Shown here piece after piece: positions 10,267 through 19,204 of a stretch of DNA of 64,000 bases. The notes under the pieces were generated by a model that saw nothing but the letters and a program-made list of their open reading frames with translations, made no database searches and was not told where the DNA came from. Made by a program: the position numbers and the translations under genes. The stretch spans positions 1,674,001-1,738,000 of the forward strand of contig NZ_JAPFQM010000001.1 of the NCBI RefSeq assembly GCF_026241205.1, given 5' to 3'. The stretch is from Thermomicrobium sp. 4228-Ro. GTDB lineage: Bacteria > Chloroflexota > Chloroflexia > Thermomicrobiales > Thermomicrobiaceae. Positions within the stretch are counted from its first letter, which is position 1; the number at the start of each line of letters is the position of its first letter.

Positions 10267-11189
10267 GGGCGGGGCAGCATCGGTCGCGAGCCTGGCGACT
10301 AGCCGCTGGTGTCGCGATCCTGGCGCTATTGCTGTGGCGCTTGGGGCCGGCCGAACTCGGCCGTGCGCTCGGTGCGATGCCGGTGTCCGTCTTGCTTCCC
10401 GCTGCGGCTCTGGCGACACTGCTGCCACTCTGTCATGCCTGGCGGTGGCGTCGGTTGCTGGAAATCGCTGACCAGCGGGTTCCGTTGCTCGAAGCGATCC
10501 GTGTTACGGTGGCAGCATCTGCCGCCAACTACCTCGTCCCCGCGTTCGGTTGGGCACCGGCGAAGGTCGTCGCGACTCGGCAATGGTTGGGTATCGGGGT
10601 GCGGCGAGCGTTGCCGACCCTGGTGATCGAGCAAGCGCTCGATCTCGCGGTGCTCGCAAGCTGCGCGTTGGTCGGCTTCTGGCAGATCCGGCCGACCGTA
10701 GTCGTACCGATCACTCTCGTGTCGTTCCGCACGCGTTCCGTGCTCGGTATGCTCGTGCTGGCTGGAGTGGCCGGAGCCGGCCTGGCCGCCGCCCTCTCCG
10801 CACGTGTTCGGAAGTTCGGTCTCGAGGTGGTAACGGTCGGTTATGGAGTCCTGCGGGAGACCTGGCGCGACCCGGTCGTCTGGCTCGCGACTGTAGGTCG
10901 TTGGGGTGTTGAATTGCTCGTGCTGGCATGGCTCGTCGCCGCTGCCCGGCTTCCGGTCGACTGGGGCGGGCTGTTCGTCTTGCTCGGTGGCCCGGGGATC
11001 GTCGGCGCGCTCTCGCCGATCCCAGGCGGTCTCGGTATCCGCGAGGCGACCGGTGTGCTGCTGGCCCGCTGGCTCGGTTGGGATCCCGTCGTGGTCGGGG
11101 CGGTTCTGGCCTGGCAACGCCTCGTCACCTTGACCGGATTGGGAGCGGCCGGGGTGGTGACCAGCATCGCGCGGAGAATCCGACAGTGA
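10263..11189 (+). CDS. Flippase-like integral membrane protein (UPF0104/LPG synthase TM-domain family)
   Basis: A 308-residue polytopic membrane protein with about seven to eight hydrophobic segments, for example at residues 12-25, 38-57, 120-138 and 160-180. The middle part (LPTLVIEQALDLAVLASCALVG) and the C-terminal GGPGIVGALSPIPGGLGIRE resemble the UPF0104 family, related to the membrane domain of lysylphosphatidylglycerol synthase. The GTG start overlaps the preceding stop (GTGA at 10263-10266). Next to a glycosyltransferase, a role in handling a lipid-linked intermediate is plausible, but that is inference. No catalytic synthetase domain is present. Confidence 0.78.
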   Translation: MRAGQHRSRAWRLAAGVAILALLLWRLGPAELGRALGAMPVSVLLPAAALATLLPLCHAWRWRRLLEIADQRVPLLEAIRVTVAASAANYLVPAFGWAPAKVVATRQWLGIGVRRALPTLVIEQALDLAVLASCALVGFWQIRPTVVVPITLVSFRTRSVLGMLVLAGVAGAGLAAALSARVRKFGLEVVTVGYGVLRETWRDPVVWLATVGRWGVELLVLAWLVAAARLPVDWGGLFVLLGGPGIVGALSPIPGGLGIREATGVLLARWLGWDPVVVGAVLAWQRLVTLTGLGAAGVVTSIARRIRQ

Positions 11190-12499
11190 AGCGCTGGTCG
11201 GGACTTCCATCGAAATGGCGAACCGCAACGTTCGACCCGGTCATGGTGGGGATCTGGAGTGTCGGGCTCGCGATTCGCCTCATCTTCCTGCCGGTGACCT
11301 TCCACAGCGACCTCTATCAGGTCTACTCGCGCGCTGCTCTCGCGGTGACGAGCGGCGACTGGTTCGCCTGGAACTCGCAGCTCGTCGCGCAGCTGGTTCA
11401 CACCGCATGGTTCGCGTTCGTCCGCCTGCTGCTTCCAGCGAGCGGTGATCTCTGGTCTCCCACCGCTGGCGTGGCGGGACTGGGTGCCCAGCCCGCCGAT
11501 ATCGAGCGGTTTCTCGCGTATCGGTATCTGGCCCGCGCGCTGGTCCTGCTCAAACTCCCGTACCTTCTGGGTGACGCGCTGACTGGCTGGCTCCTGCTGC
11601 GACTGGCACCGGGTGGGCCGCGCCGCTGGCTCCTCGCGCTCTGGTGGTTGAACCCGATCGTCATCTACACCAGTGCGCTCTTCGGCCGGCACGAGACGAT
11701 CTGGATCGCGTTGCTGGTCGCTGGCTGCCTCGCCGCTTCGCGCCAGCGTCGCTGGCTCGGTTTCCTGCTGAGTGCACTGGCTGCGGTCGCGCGCTTTTTC
11801 CCGGCGTTCGTCTTACCCTTCTATATCGTGTCGCTCCGCCGATCGTGGCGTCAGGTGCTCCTCGTGCTCGGTGCCACGACTACTGTGTGGTCGCTCATCG
11901 ACCTCTTCTTCGTCGTTCGCTCCGGGAGGAGCCCCACGCTCACCTTGCTCGGCGATTACCCGCACGTGCGCTATCTCGTGGCGCTCGCTGTCCCGGTCGG
12001 TGACGACACACCGCTGGCACTCTTCCCGTTGCTCTACGTGCTGGCTCTCTGCTACTGGATCGCACGGGCACCGCTCGGCGTCGACGCCTACCGTGCGATC
12101 GCTGGTGCGCTCCTGTGCACCGTCGTCGCGCTCATTCCGGTCCATCCCCAGTATGTCGTGTGGGCGATACCGTTCGCTGTGCCGGTGCTGGCACGGAACG
12201 GGAGCGGCCGAGTCATCGCGGGGTTGCAGGCCGGTCTGTTCGTGCTCTGGCTGCTCCGCTGGGGAGCGAGCGTGACGACCGAGCTCTTCCTTCCGCTCGG
12301 ACAGTCGTTCGTCGCGACGTTGCCCGATCCGCAGCTCGTCGCGGCGGCGCTGATCCCGCCTGCTGTGTGGCAGCCGGTCGTGCGCGCAGCGTTCACCGGA
12401 GTGACGCTCTGGATCGGCTGGCTGGTTCTCGAAGAGGGAGTGCTCGACCCATCCGCTCGGCGGGAGCGGCAAGGTGAGCTCGTCGGAGGACGCCGATGA
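11186..12499 (+). CDS. Polytopic membrane protein, probable GT-C-type glycosyltransferase
   Basis: A 437-residue protein with ten or more hydrophobic segments. An acidic residue (FHSDLYQVY) sits just after the first membrane helix, where GT-C mannosyltransferases carry their catalytic Asp. ALWWLNPIVIYTSALFGRHE resembles the segment found in PIG-M/Alg-like GT-C enzymes, which use polyprenyl-phosphate sugars. The GTG at 11186 overlaps the previous stop (GTGA), and the gene ends in an ATGA overlap with the next. The GT-C call rests on topology and these segments and is moderate. It could also be a membrane protein of unknown function. Confidence 0.65.
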   Translation: MKRWSGLPSKWRTATFDPVMVGIWSVGLAIRLIFLPVTFHSDLYQVYSRAALAVTSGDWFAWNSQLVAQLVHTAWFAFVRLLLPASGDLWSPTAGVAGLGAQPADIERFLAYRYLARALVLLKLPYLLGDALTGWLLLRLAPGGPRRWLLALWWLNPIVIYTSALFGRHETIWIALLVAGCLAASRQRRWLGFLLSALAAVARFFPAFVLPFYIVSLRRSWRQVLLVLGATTTVWSLIDLFFVVRSGRSPTLTLLGDYPHVRYLVALAVPVGDDTPLALFPLLYVLALCYWIARAPLGVDAYRAIAGALLCTVVALIPVHPQYVVWAIPFAVPVLARNGSGRVIAGLQAGLFVLWLLRWGASVTTELFLPLGQSFVATLPDPQLVAAALIPPAVWQPVVRAAFTGVTLWIGWLVLEEGVLDPSARRERQGELVGGRR

Positions 12500-13788
12500 C
12501 GCACATCCGGCTGTGCCTGCTGCTCGTCACGGTGCTCGTCCTGACTACTGGTTGTCGCGTGCCGGCGGCGCTCGTCGCGTCCTTGCCACCGACCGTGAGT
12601 ACCCTGACCGTTCGGACGACACTCGAGCAGCCGTTCTACTCGGCAGCCGATGGGCTGACGGCGGTGGCGGTGCGGTTGAATCTTCCAACCAGTTTCGGCC
12701 CCAACGAGCGTCCGTCGCTCGGCGGTGGGGCGATCCTGCGGGTCTTCTACGCGCCTGAGGTCGATCCGCGCTATCCCGACAACGATTTCTACGCCTGGCC
12801 GGCGACGCAGGGCTGGATCGGCGAACTCCTGCCGAGCCGCGTCGTCGAGCAGACGTTTCTGTCCCGGTATCCCGGTCTCGACGGTATCACGGTCCGTGTC
12901 GGAACATTCGGTGCAGACGTCGGTACGGGAATCGGCCGCCTGCGCGAGGATCTGACAGCGCTCGTCCGGGAAGCACCGATCGCTGGTCGCGAGCTCGCGA
13001 GTCTTGCCGGGGGCAGCTCCGTCGAAGTGCTCGGGAGCCGGGAAGGCTGGATTCGCGTGCGGCTCGCCGATGGCCGCGAGGGGTATATCGACCGGAGTGC
13101 CTTCGCGTACCTCCCCGAGCCCGTGCGAAAGAACGAAGGAACACTCGTCCTGCGGCTCTACGACGAGCGGACCGGTGCTTTGCTGCGTGAGTCGCGACTG
13201 GACGTATCTACTCTGACCGACGAGAGCCACGTCACGTTCCGGTTCGAGCCGATTGCGGACTCCTACCGTGAGACCTACCGGTTCACGATCGAAGCCGTCG
13301 GCTCCTCGCCCGGCCATGCGGTCACCCTCTGGGGTGATCCGACGAGCGGTGACCTGGTCTTCCGGCCCAGCTATGCGCCGATGATGCTGGCGGAAGCCCC
13401 TCTCGATACGGGCCGCTGGTCGGGGGTGGAAGGGACGCTCGAGGTTCGCTTCGCGCCGATCCGGCCGACACGCGATACCTACCTGCGGATCGTCATTCAA
13501 GCGGGTGACCGTCCCCTCATCGTGCACTGGTCGAACGTGCGCCCACCTGGGAACCTGCCGCTCGTCAGTCAAGATGACCCGGGCATTTGGGGTGGGGTCG
13601 TGTTCAACGCCCGGTACGCTCAAGATCTGCCGATTCTGCGGATCGGCCACGACGCGCTTTTCCGGGCGGCCCGGCTCCTTTCTCGTGATGTGCCCCTGCT
13701 GGTGGGGTATTTCGTGGTGCTGAGTCTCGTTCTCGCCGCCATTGTCTGGAGCTGGAGGTACGGTGGTCGTCGAACGGTCGCGTCGTGA
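12496..13788 (+). CDS. Surface lipoprotein with SH3-like domain and C-terminal membrane anchor
   Basis: A 430-residue exported protein. The N-terminus has a hydrophobic signal ending LTTGC, a loose lipobox with lipidatable Cys20. Around residues 160-210, AGRELASLAGGSSVEVLGSREGWIRVRLADGREGYID is typical of bacterial SH3 (SH3_3) domains, which often bind cell-wall material. A transmembrane helix lies near residues 400-420 (VPLLVGYFVVLSLVLAAIVW), followed by a basic tail. The ATG overlaps the previous stop as ATGA. The middle of the protein is not recognised. It probably acts outside the membrane with the surrounding glycan genes. Confidence 0.75.
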   Translation: MTHIRLCLLLVTVLVLTTGCRVPAALVASLPPTVSTLTVRTTLEQPFYSAADGLTAVAVRLNLPTSFGPNERPSLGGGAILRVFYAPEVDPRYPDNDFYAWPATQGWIGELLPSRVVEQTFLSRYPGLDGITVRVGTFGADVGTGIGRLREDLTALVREAPIAGRELASLAGGSSVEVLGSREGWIRVRLADGREGYIDRSAFAYLPEPVRKNEGTLVLRLYDERTGALLRESRLDVSTLTDESHVTFRFEPIADSYRETYRFTIEAVGSSPGHAVTLWGDPTSGDLVFRPSYAPMMLAEAPLDTGRWSGVEGTLEVRFAPIRPTRDTYLRIVIQAGDRPLIVHWSNVRPPGNLPLVSQDDPGIWGGVVFNARYAQDLPILRIGHDALFRAARLLSRDVPLLVGYFVVLSLVLAAIVWSWRYGGRRTVAS

Positions 13789-14563
13789 GTGTGTCCTCTG
13801 TGGGACAGCGTTCATGGGGCGGAGCTTCCTGTGTCCTTCGTGTAGTGCTCGCTACCGTCGCCAGCGTCCGGATCGTGTCCTCCGCCGTCGCTTCTACGAG
13901 GCGGTCGACCGACAGTACCCGGGCTGGGCGAACACGTATGGCAGCTACAATCCACCGTTCGGCTTGCTTCGGGTGCTCGACCGTCTCCCGCGCTCGCTCC
14001 GGATTCTGGAGCTCGGTTGTGGGGGTGGGGCGCTCTTGCGTGATCTCGCCGCGCGCGGTTTCATCCACCTGGTCGGCCTGGACCTCGCGCAGACAGCGCT
14101 CGCCGAAGCGAGACGACGCGGAACACCTGCGCGTCTCGTCCTGGCTGAAGCCGAGTCCCTGCCGTTCGCGGCTGAGACGTTCGATCTCGTCATCGCGGCC
14201 GATCTCATCGAGCACGTGGACGATCTGGACGCGCACCTCACTGAGGTAGCGCGTGTCCTGCGGTCAGGCGGGCTGTATCTCGTGAAGACACCGAACCGTC
14301 CGCTGGCTGAGCTCTATTACCGGCTCGCTGGACTGGACGACTACCCGTTCTGGCACCCGTCGATGCTCTCGCCACGCGAGTTGCGTCAGCTGTTCGCTCG
14401 TCACGGCTTCACGGTCCGTTTCGTCGCGCAACCACGCCTGACTCCGGCACAGCTGCGGAAAGTGCCGACACGGATGCTCCGCTTCTTGGCGGCGCGACTC
14501 CCGATCGGCAATCTGCCTGTTCTGCTGCGACCGCATCTCGAGGTGGTGGCAACGCGCTGGTAG
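13763..14563 (+). CDS. Class I SAM-dependent methyltransferase with N-terminal zinc-ribbon
   Basis: A 266-residue protein. CVLC...CPSC near the N-terminus forms a probable zinc knuckle, common in methyltransferases of polysaccharide clusters. The SAM-binding motif ILELGCGGGALL and VIAADLIEHVDD (Methyltransf_11/12 type) follow. A basic C-terminal region follows. The GTG at 13763 has GGAGGT eight bases upstream and overlaps the end of the lipoprotein gene by 26 bp; an upstream TTG at 13742 is in frame but has no SD. The substrate is unknown; a sugar or lipid head group is likely from context. Confidence 0.82.
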   Translation: MVVERSRRECVLCGTAFMGRSFLCPSCSARYRRQRPDRVLRRRFYEAVDRQYPGWANTYGSYNPPFGLLRVLDRLPRSLRILELGCGGGALLRDLAARGFIHLVGLDLAQTALAEARRRGTPARLVLAEAESLPFAAETFDLVIAADLIEHVDDLDAHLTEVARVLRSGGLYLVKTPNRPLAELYYRLAGLDDYPFWHPSMLSPRELRQLFARHGFTVRFVAQPRLTPAQLRKVPTRMLRFLAARLPIGNLPVLLRPHLEVVATRW

Positions 14564-14631
14564 CGTTCGGTACGGGCTGCTTTTTGTCGCGCGCTGAGGC
14601 ACACTCGTGTTATCTGCATGGTGGGTTATCG

Positions 14632-15180
14632 ATGGAGTCGGTCGCAGTGCGGTGGATTTGCCTGGTTTGGCTCGCCTTGCTCTGTGCCGGGTGTTTCCGG
14701 GCTCCGCTCGGTGGTCCGATCGGAATCCGGACCCCCGAAGCAGTGATGCCGACACCGACCGCGCAGCCTCTCGTTCCGGTGGACCAGTTGCCCTCGGTGT
14801 TCGGCCCAGTCACGGTTGTCCCGACACCAGCCGAGTCGACCTATCGTGACGATGTCGACGTACGCGAACTCTATCGAGACCTCGCCACCTACGCTGATCA
14901 GCCGTTACGCTACCGTGGCACAGTGTGGACGGTGATCGAGCAAGGCGAACTCTTGTTCGTCCAGCTCCGCGTAGCGTATGGTCCGGGTCGCGACGATTGG
15001 CGAGCGATCGTCGTTCTGTTTCCGACCTATCGCGTCGCAGTGGATACGACGCGCCTGCGGGAGGGAACTGTCGTCGTGGTCTGGGGGCGCGCGCGTACCA
15101 TGCTCCGCTTCACCGACGAGAGCGGGAACGAGGTGGAACAACCGCTCCTGCTCGGCGATCGCCTCGAGGTGGTCCAATGA
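14632..15180 (+). CDS. Small predicted lipoprotein of unknown function
   Basis: A 182-residue protein with a signal peptide ending LLCAGC, a plausible lipobox, followed by a Pro/Thr-rich linker (residues about 22-65). A compact C-terminal domain of about 110 residues has alternating hydrophobic strands (LRYRGTVWTVIEQGELLFVQL, VVVVWGRARTMLRF) resembling an OB-like beta fold. I do not recognise a family. The ATG at 14632 is chosen because it begins the signal peptide. It follows the methyltransferase gene by 68 bp on the same strand and may end the envelope cluster. Confidence 0.7.
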   Translation: MESVAVRWICLVWLALLCAGCFRAPLGGPIGIRTPEAVMPTPTAQPLVPVDQLPSVFGPVTVVPTPAESTYRDDVDVRELYRDLATYADQPLRYRGTVWTVIEQGELLFVQLRVAYGPGRDDWRAIVVLFPTYRVAVDTTRLREGTVVVVWGRARTMLRFTDESGNEVEQPLLLGDRLEVVQ

Positions 15181-15204
15181 GAAACGCCCCGCTAACGCGG
15201 GGCG
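15181..15204 (-). terminator. Terminator of tRNA-Glu
   Basis: CGCCCCGC and GCGGGGCG form a perfect 8-bp stem with a 4-base loop (15185-15204). On the minus strand it is followed by GTTTCTC. It lies 8 bp downstream of the tRNA. Confidence 0.8.
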
Positions 15205-15212
15205 ACCTTGCG

Positions 15213-15286
15213 TGGCGCATACGGGATTCGAACCCGTGATCTCCGCCTTGAGAGGGCGGTGTCCTTGGCCGCTAGACGAATGCGCC
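15213..15286 (-). tRNA. tRNA-Glu (anticodon CTC)
   Basis: The minus strand folds as a full cloverleaf: acceptor GGCGCAT paired with ATGCGCC, anticodon stem CCGCC/GGCGG with loop CTCTCAA (anticodon CTC), and T-loop GGGTTCGAATCCC. The discriminator is A and the CCA end is not encoded. It has its own promoter and terminator. Confidence 0.96.
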
Positions 15287-15300
15287 GCGGCACTGCGGAG

Positions 15301-15330
15301 AGTATAGCAGGTTCGCTCCTCCGCTGTCCA
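15301..15330 (-). promoter_or_regulatory. Promoter of tRNA-Glu
   Basis: On the minus strand, TGGACA (15330-15325) and TATACT (15306-15301) are 18 bp apart. The expected start is a few bases before the mature tRNA 5' end. Confidence 0.7.
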
Positions 15331-15331
15331 G

Positions 15332-16320
15332 TCAGGAGGCATCAGTAGGACCGTGTCTGCCCGGATCCACTCCGCGAGCTCGTGGATCGGTGTGGAGTAC
15401 CGAGAAGGACGCTGGCGGATCGCTGTGCCTGCCGGCCGCTTCCGTGACCGCTCGAGCGAATCGTTCCGGATCGTCGACGGCCACATGGATGCGCTGCACC
15501 GGCGCTACTGGTGCGAGAAAGCGGTATGCGGTGGCGGGGTGCACGAGTTCGACGAGCGCGTCGGTGCGCCCACTGACCGCGATCCAGGCGGTGTCGCCAT
15601 GGACGATGAGGCCGTCACGCCCACCGGGGACCGCTCGCTCCGCTCGACAACCGCGTGCACGGTGTCCAGAGGGATGTGCACTGCATGGAGGTACAGCCAG
15701 CGCAGCACGAGCGTGCCGTCGTCGATCTCGTGGGGGTGGACGCGGAGGCTCGCCCAGAGCGCGAGCAGCCAGAGGAGCGCGTAGACCGATACGGCTGCCG
15801 CGACCCAGCGTGCCCATGTCCAGGGGAGCACGGCGTGGACGAGCACGAGTTCTCCGGGAGTCGTCAAGAGGACGAGGAGCAAGACGACTCCCAGCATCGA
15901 GCGCTTGCGGTAGGTGAACGACTGTGCTGGGGCCGGGACACGACGCAGGAACCACCGTGCCAGAGTGCTGAAGGTGATGAGTTCCAGCACGATGAACCGG
16001 GCCAGCCGGTCAGGCAGTACCGAGGACAGTGCGATGAGTACCTTATCGGTTCGTGACTCACCAGAGTGGCGTGCTGCGCGAAGAGCGCGGCAGGGGAGTG
16101 CCAGGGCGAGCGTCAGCGCAGCTGCTTCGAGCAGCCCAACTACAACGAGTACGGTGCCGGTGTCGAGGATGCCAGCGACAGCGAGGAGGACGTTCGCGAC
16201 AACGAGGACCCAGAGCGCTCGCTTGAGCCAGTGAACGCTCCGGTGCGCTGGTCCGCCTGGACCTGGAGGAGGTGCACTCATCGCCGTCTTTCCGCGCCGG
16301 TTCACTGGCTCGTCTGGCAC
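15332..16320 (-). pseudogene. Membrane protein interrupted by a -1 frameshift near 15650
   Basis: Two frames read as one protein. The upstream frame, from GTG 16320 (SD-like AGAAGG) or ATG 16281, encodes several membrane helices (ALWVLVVANVLLAVAGI, VVLLLVLLTTPGELVLVHAVL, VSVYALLWLLALWA). It then gives a soluble part (LRVHPHEIDDGTLVLRWLYL...VVERSERS) before running into nonsense-like sequence. From about 15650 the other frame continues sensibly (AVPGGRDGLIVHGDTAWIAV...HVAVDDPERFARAV) to a stop at 15332. The soluble part resembles a bacterial PH-like membrane-associated domain, a weak call. One missing base, a sequencing error or slippage would explain it. I see no standard slippery heptamer. 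Confidence 0.6.
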
Positions 16321-16425
16321 GGCACGACCTTCTTTCCGCGTCAGCGGTCCGTCTGTGGCTGGTGTCGCTGACGGACTACGCGGGCGGCAGTGTACGGAAG
16401 CCCTTTGCCCGGTAACGGTACCGGT

Positions 16426-16455
16426 TTGACGGTCCTTCGTCCTCTCGACTATACT
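16426..16455 (+). promoter_or_regulatory. Promoter upstream of the yqeY-pgpH-ybeY run
   Basis: TTGACG (16426-16431) and TATACT (16450-16455) are 18 bp apart, a near-consensus sigma70 promoter. It begins the plus-strand run that follows. Confidence 0.75.
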
Positions 16456-16535
16456 GCGCCGGAGCCGAGCGGAATGAGGATCGAGTATCGGTTTCGCGAC
16501 CCGGTTCGACTCGGAGGATGGACGAGAGGGTTTCC

Positions 16536-17003
16536 GTGAGTACGCTAGCAGAACGGTTGCTCGCTGATCTGCAAGATGCTGTTCGCACCGGTGATGCCAC
16601 CAAGCGCGAGGTCATACGGTTCCTGCGTGCTGAGATCAAGAATCGGGAGATCGACAAAGGGCGCCCCTTGACGGACGACGAGATCATCGAGGTGATCCGT
16701 CGTCAGATCAAGATGCGGCGCGAGGCGATCGAGCAGTTCGCACAGGGCGGACGGCAGGACCTGGTCGAGCGCGAGGAAGCGCAGATCAAGGTGCTCGAGT
16801 CGTACCTACCGCAGCAGCTCTCGCCCCAGGAACTCCTCGACCTCGCTCGTACCGTCGTGCGAGAACTCGGAGCGACCGGTCCGCGCGACATGGGGCGCGT
16901 GATGCCGGTCTTGCGGGAACGAGTCGGCCCACGGGCTGAGGGGCGAGCCATCGCCGAGGCGGCGCAGCGGGCACTTGCCGAGGCGGCCCAAGCTGCGCAG
17001 TGA
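16536..17003 (+). CDS. yqeY: GatB/YqeY-domain protein
   Basis: A 155-residue, mainly helical protein matching the stand-alone YqeY family, which shares the C-terminal tRNA-binding-like domain of GatB. Typical features are TKREVIRFLRAEIKNREID, EEAQIKVLESYLPQQLSPQEL and GPRDMGRVMPVLRERV. The exact role is unknown; involvement in tRNA-dependent amidation is only a family-based guess. I prefer GTG 16536, with GAGAGGG five bases upstream, over the in-frame ATG at 16518, whose GGAGG is directly adjacent and too close. It ends in a GTGA overlap with pgpH. Confidence 0.88.
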   Translation: MSTLAERLLADLQDAVRTGDATKREVIRFLRAEIKNREIDKGRPLTDDEIIEVIRRQIKMRREAIEQFAQGGRQDLVEREEAQIKVLESYLPQQLSPQELLDLARTVVRELGATGPRDMGRVMPVLRERVGPRAEGRAIAEAAQRALAEAAQAAQ

Positions 17004-19204
17004 AGCCGACCGAGATCGACCGGGGGTGGCGAGCGGCTGTGCGTTCGCTTCTGCGTAGACAGCGTGACGCGGTTACTGTGTTCTCGCTCGCACCGAACCA
17101 GCGTGCCCGTGAGGTTCTGCTCTGGCTCGGTGTGCTCCTGTCCCTCTGGCTCCCGACCGCCGTCCTGGTGTATGGGGTTTGGGAGGCGAGCGGGGTCACG
17201 CTACGCCCGGGACAGATCGCTGACCGGACGATCAAGGCTCCCTACACAGCCACGTTCGAGTCACAGCTCCTGACTCAGCAGGCCCGGCAGGAAGCATACG
17301 ACGATGCACGCAACATCGTGCTCGTCCGCGATCCCTCAGTCGAAGCGGCCCAGCTGGACGCGCTGAACCGTCTCCTCTCGCAAATCGAGTCGATCCGGGC
17401 ACAGCGTGGGGCTGATCTCGCTGCTGCGACGCAACAGGCCCAGGCTGCCCTGGAAGGGCTGAGTGCCGAGGATGCGCAGCTCCTGGTGAGTCTCTCCGAT
17501 GCGAGCTGGGGCCGGATCGAAGGCGAAGCTCGCCGTTTGCTCTCGACCGTCTTGGCCGAGGACGTGCGTTCCGACAACGTGGCGCAGATCAAGGAGCAGC
17601 TCCCGGATCGAGTCTCGCTCGAATTGACAGCAGTGGAGCGGCGACTCGTTGTCGCGCTGGTGCGGCCGTTCATCCGACCGAACGTACGGATCGACGAGGA
17701 AGCGACGCGGGCGGCGCGAGAAGCGGCGGCACAGGCGGTTCCCCCGGTCATGGTCACCGTGCAGGAGGGACAGGCGATCGTCCGCGATGGGGATCCGGTG
17801 ACTCCGGAGGCGATCGAAAAACTCGAGTATTTCGGCTTGCTGTCGCCGCGCGAGACCTGGCCGGAATTCCTCGGCCTCCTCGGGCTGCTCGTCCTCTGGG
17901 CGACCGCTTTCGTGGTCGCGCTCTACCGGTCGATGCAGCATACACGGCAGACGCGTCAGCTGTTGCTGATCGTCGGCTTGGTCGTGCTGACCGTCCTGGC
18001 TGGCCGGTTGGTCATCGTCGTTCCGGAGCTTCGCTACGCGTTCCCGGTGGCCGGTACGGTCATGCTCCTGGCTGTGCTGCTCGATTTCCGAACCGCGACA
18101 CTGGCGAGCTGGTTCCTGGCACTTGCTCTCGGCATCCTCGACGATTTCTCGCTCCTGACCGCGCTGGTCGCCGGCTTCGCTGGTCTGGCCGGTGCGGCAG
18201 TCGTCTGGCGTGCCGAGCGAACGATGACCTTCTTGTGGGGCGGCGCCGCGGTGGCTACGACGACTGCGACGACGGCGCTGGTGGGTTTGTTCGCCCTCGG
18301 CGAAACGGTGGTGGATCTCCCGCTCGCGGGAATGGTGCTGGTACAGAGCGGCATCAATGGTGTGCTCTCGTCGAGCCTCTGCTTCCTCTCGTTCAGTCTG
18401 CTGGGGCGCCTTCTCGGGATCACGACGCATCTCCAGCTTCTCGAGCTGGCTCATCCGACGCAACCTCTCCTGGCACGCCTGGCGCGCGAAGCGCCGGGAA
18501 CCTACCACCACAGCCTCGTGGTCGGCAACCTCGCTGAGGCTGCGGCCGAAGCGGTCGGCGCTGACCCGCTCCTGACCCGAGTGGCCGTGCTGTACCACGA
18601 TATCGGTAAAGTGCTGCACCCGGAGCTCTACGTGGAAAACCAAGCGAACCGGGTCAACGTGCACGACGTGCTCGATCCGGTCACCAGTGCCCGGCTGATC
18701 AAGGAACACGTCACCGAGGGCGTCAAGCTCGCCAAACGGGCGCGGCTCCCGAAACCGATCGTCGAGATCATCCAGCAACACCACGGCACGACCTTGATCA
18801 AGTACTTCTACGCCAAGGCGAAGGAATTGGGGCTGCCGGTCGAGGAGGAAGAGTTCCGGTATCCGGGGCCACGGCCACAATCGAAGGAGGCAGCGATCGT
18901 CATGCTGGCCGACAGTGTCGAGGCGGCCGTGCGTGCTGCCGCTCAGGCAGGGAAGCTGTACGACCCGAGCGACCCGCACGCGACCGCACGGCGTTTGACC
19001 GAAATCGTCGACCGGGTGATCCGCGAGCGTCTCGAGGACGGCCAGCTGGACGAGTCCGACTTGACGTTGCGGCAGATCAGCGAGATCCGCCAGGTCTTCC
19101 TCTCGCTGCTCGAAGGCGTCTATCATCCGCGTGTGGAATATCCCGAGGTGGCCCGCGAACCGGTGGCGGCACCGGTCGACGAACGAGCGGCGGCGGAAGC
19201 ATGA
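17000..19204 (+). CDS. pgpH: 7TM-HD family cyclic-di-AMP phosphodiesterase PgpH-like
   Basis: A 734-residue membrane phosphohydrolase. An N-terminal helix (about 40-60) leads to a long extracytoplasmic domain. About seven membrane helices follow between residues 285 and 475. The cytoplasmic HD domain has GTYHHSLVVGNLAEAAAEAVG, the catalytic pair in VAVLYHDIGKVLHPELYVENQ, and QQHHGTTLIKYFY. Characterised PgpH enzymes hydrolyse c-di-AMP to pApA. The GTG at 17000 overlaps yqeY and the stop overlaps the ybeY start (ATGA). The yqeY-pgpH-ybeY neighbourhood is conserved in many bacteria. No diadenylate cyclase is in the window. Confidence 0.9.
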   Translation: MKPTEIDRGWRAAVRSLLRRQRDAVTVFSLAPNQRAREVLLWLGVLLSLWLPTAVLVYGVWEASGVTLRPGQIADRTIKAPYTATFESQLLTQQARQEAYDDARNIVLVRDPSVEAAQLDALNRLLSQIESIRAQRGADLAAATQQAQAALEGLSAEDAQLLVSLSDASWGRIEGEARRLLSTVLAEDVRSDNVAQIKEQLPDRVSLELTAVERRLVVALVRPFIRPNVRIDEEATRAAREAAAQAVPPVMVTVQEGQAIVRDGDPVTPEAIEKLEYFGLLSPRETWPEFLGLLGLLVLWATAFVVALYRSMQHTRQTRQLLLIVGLVVLTVLAGRLVIVVPELRYAFPVAGTVMLLAVLLDFRTATLASWFLALALGILDDFSLLTALVAGFAGLAGAAVVWRAERTMTFLWGGAAVATTTATTALVGLFALGETVVDLPLAGMVLVQSGINGVLSSSLCFLSFSLLGRLLGITTHLQLLELAHPTQPLLARLAREAPGTYHHSLVVGNLAEAAAEAVGADPLLTRVAVLYHDIGKVLHPELYVENQANRVNVHDVLDPVTSARLIKEHVTEGVKLAKRARLPKPIVEIIQQHHGTTLIKYFYAKAKELGLPVEEEEFRYPGPRPQSKEAAIVMLADSVEAAVRAAAQAGKLYDPSDPHATARRLTEIVDRVIRERLEDGQLDESDLTLRQISEIRQVFLSLLEGVYHPRVEYPEVAREPVAAPVDERAAAEA

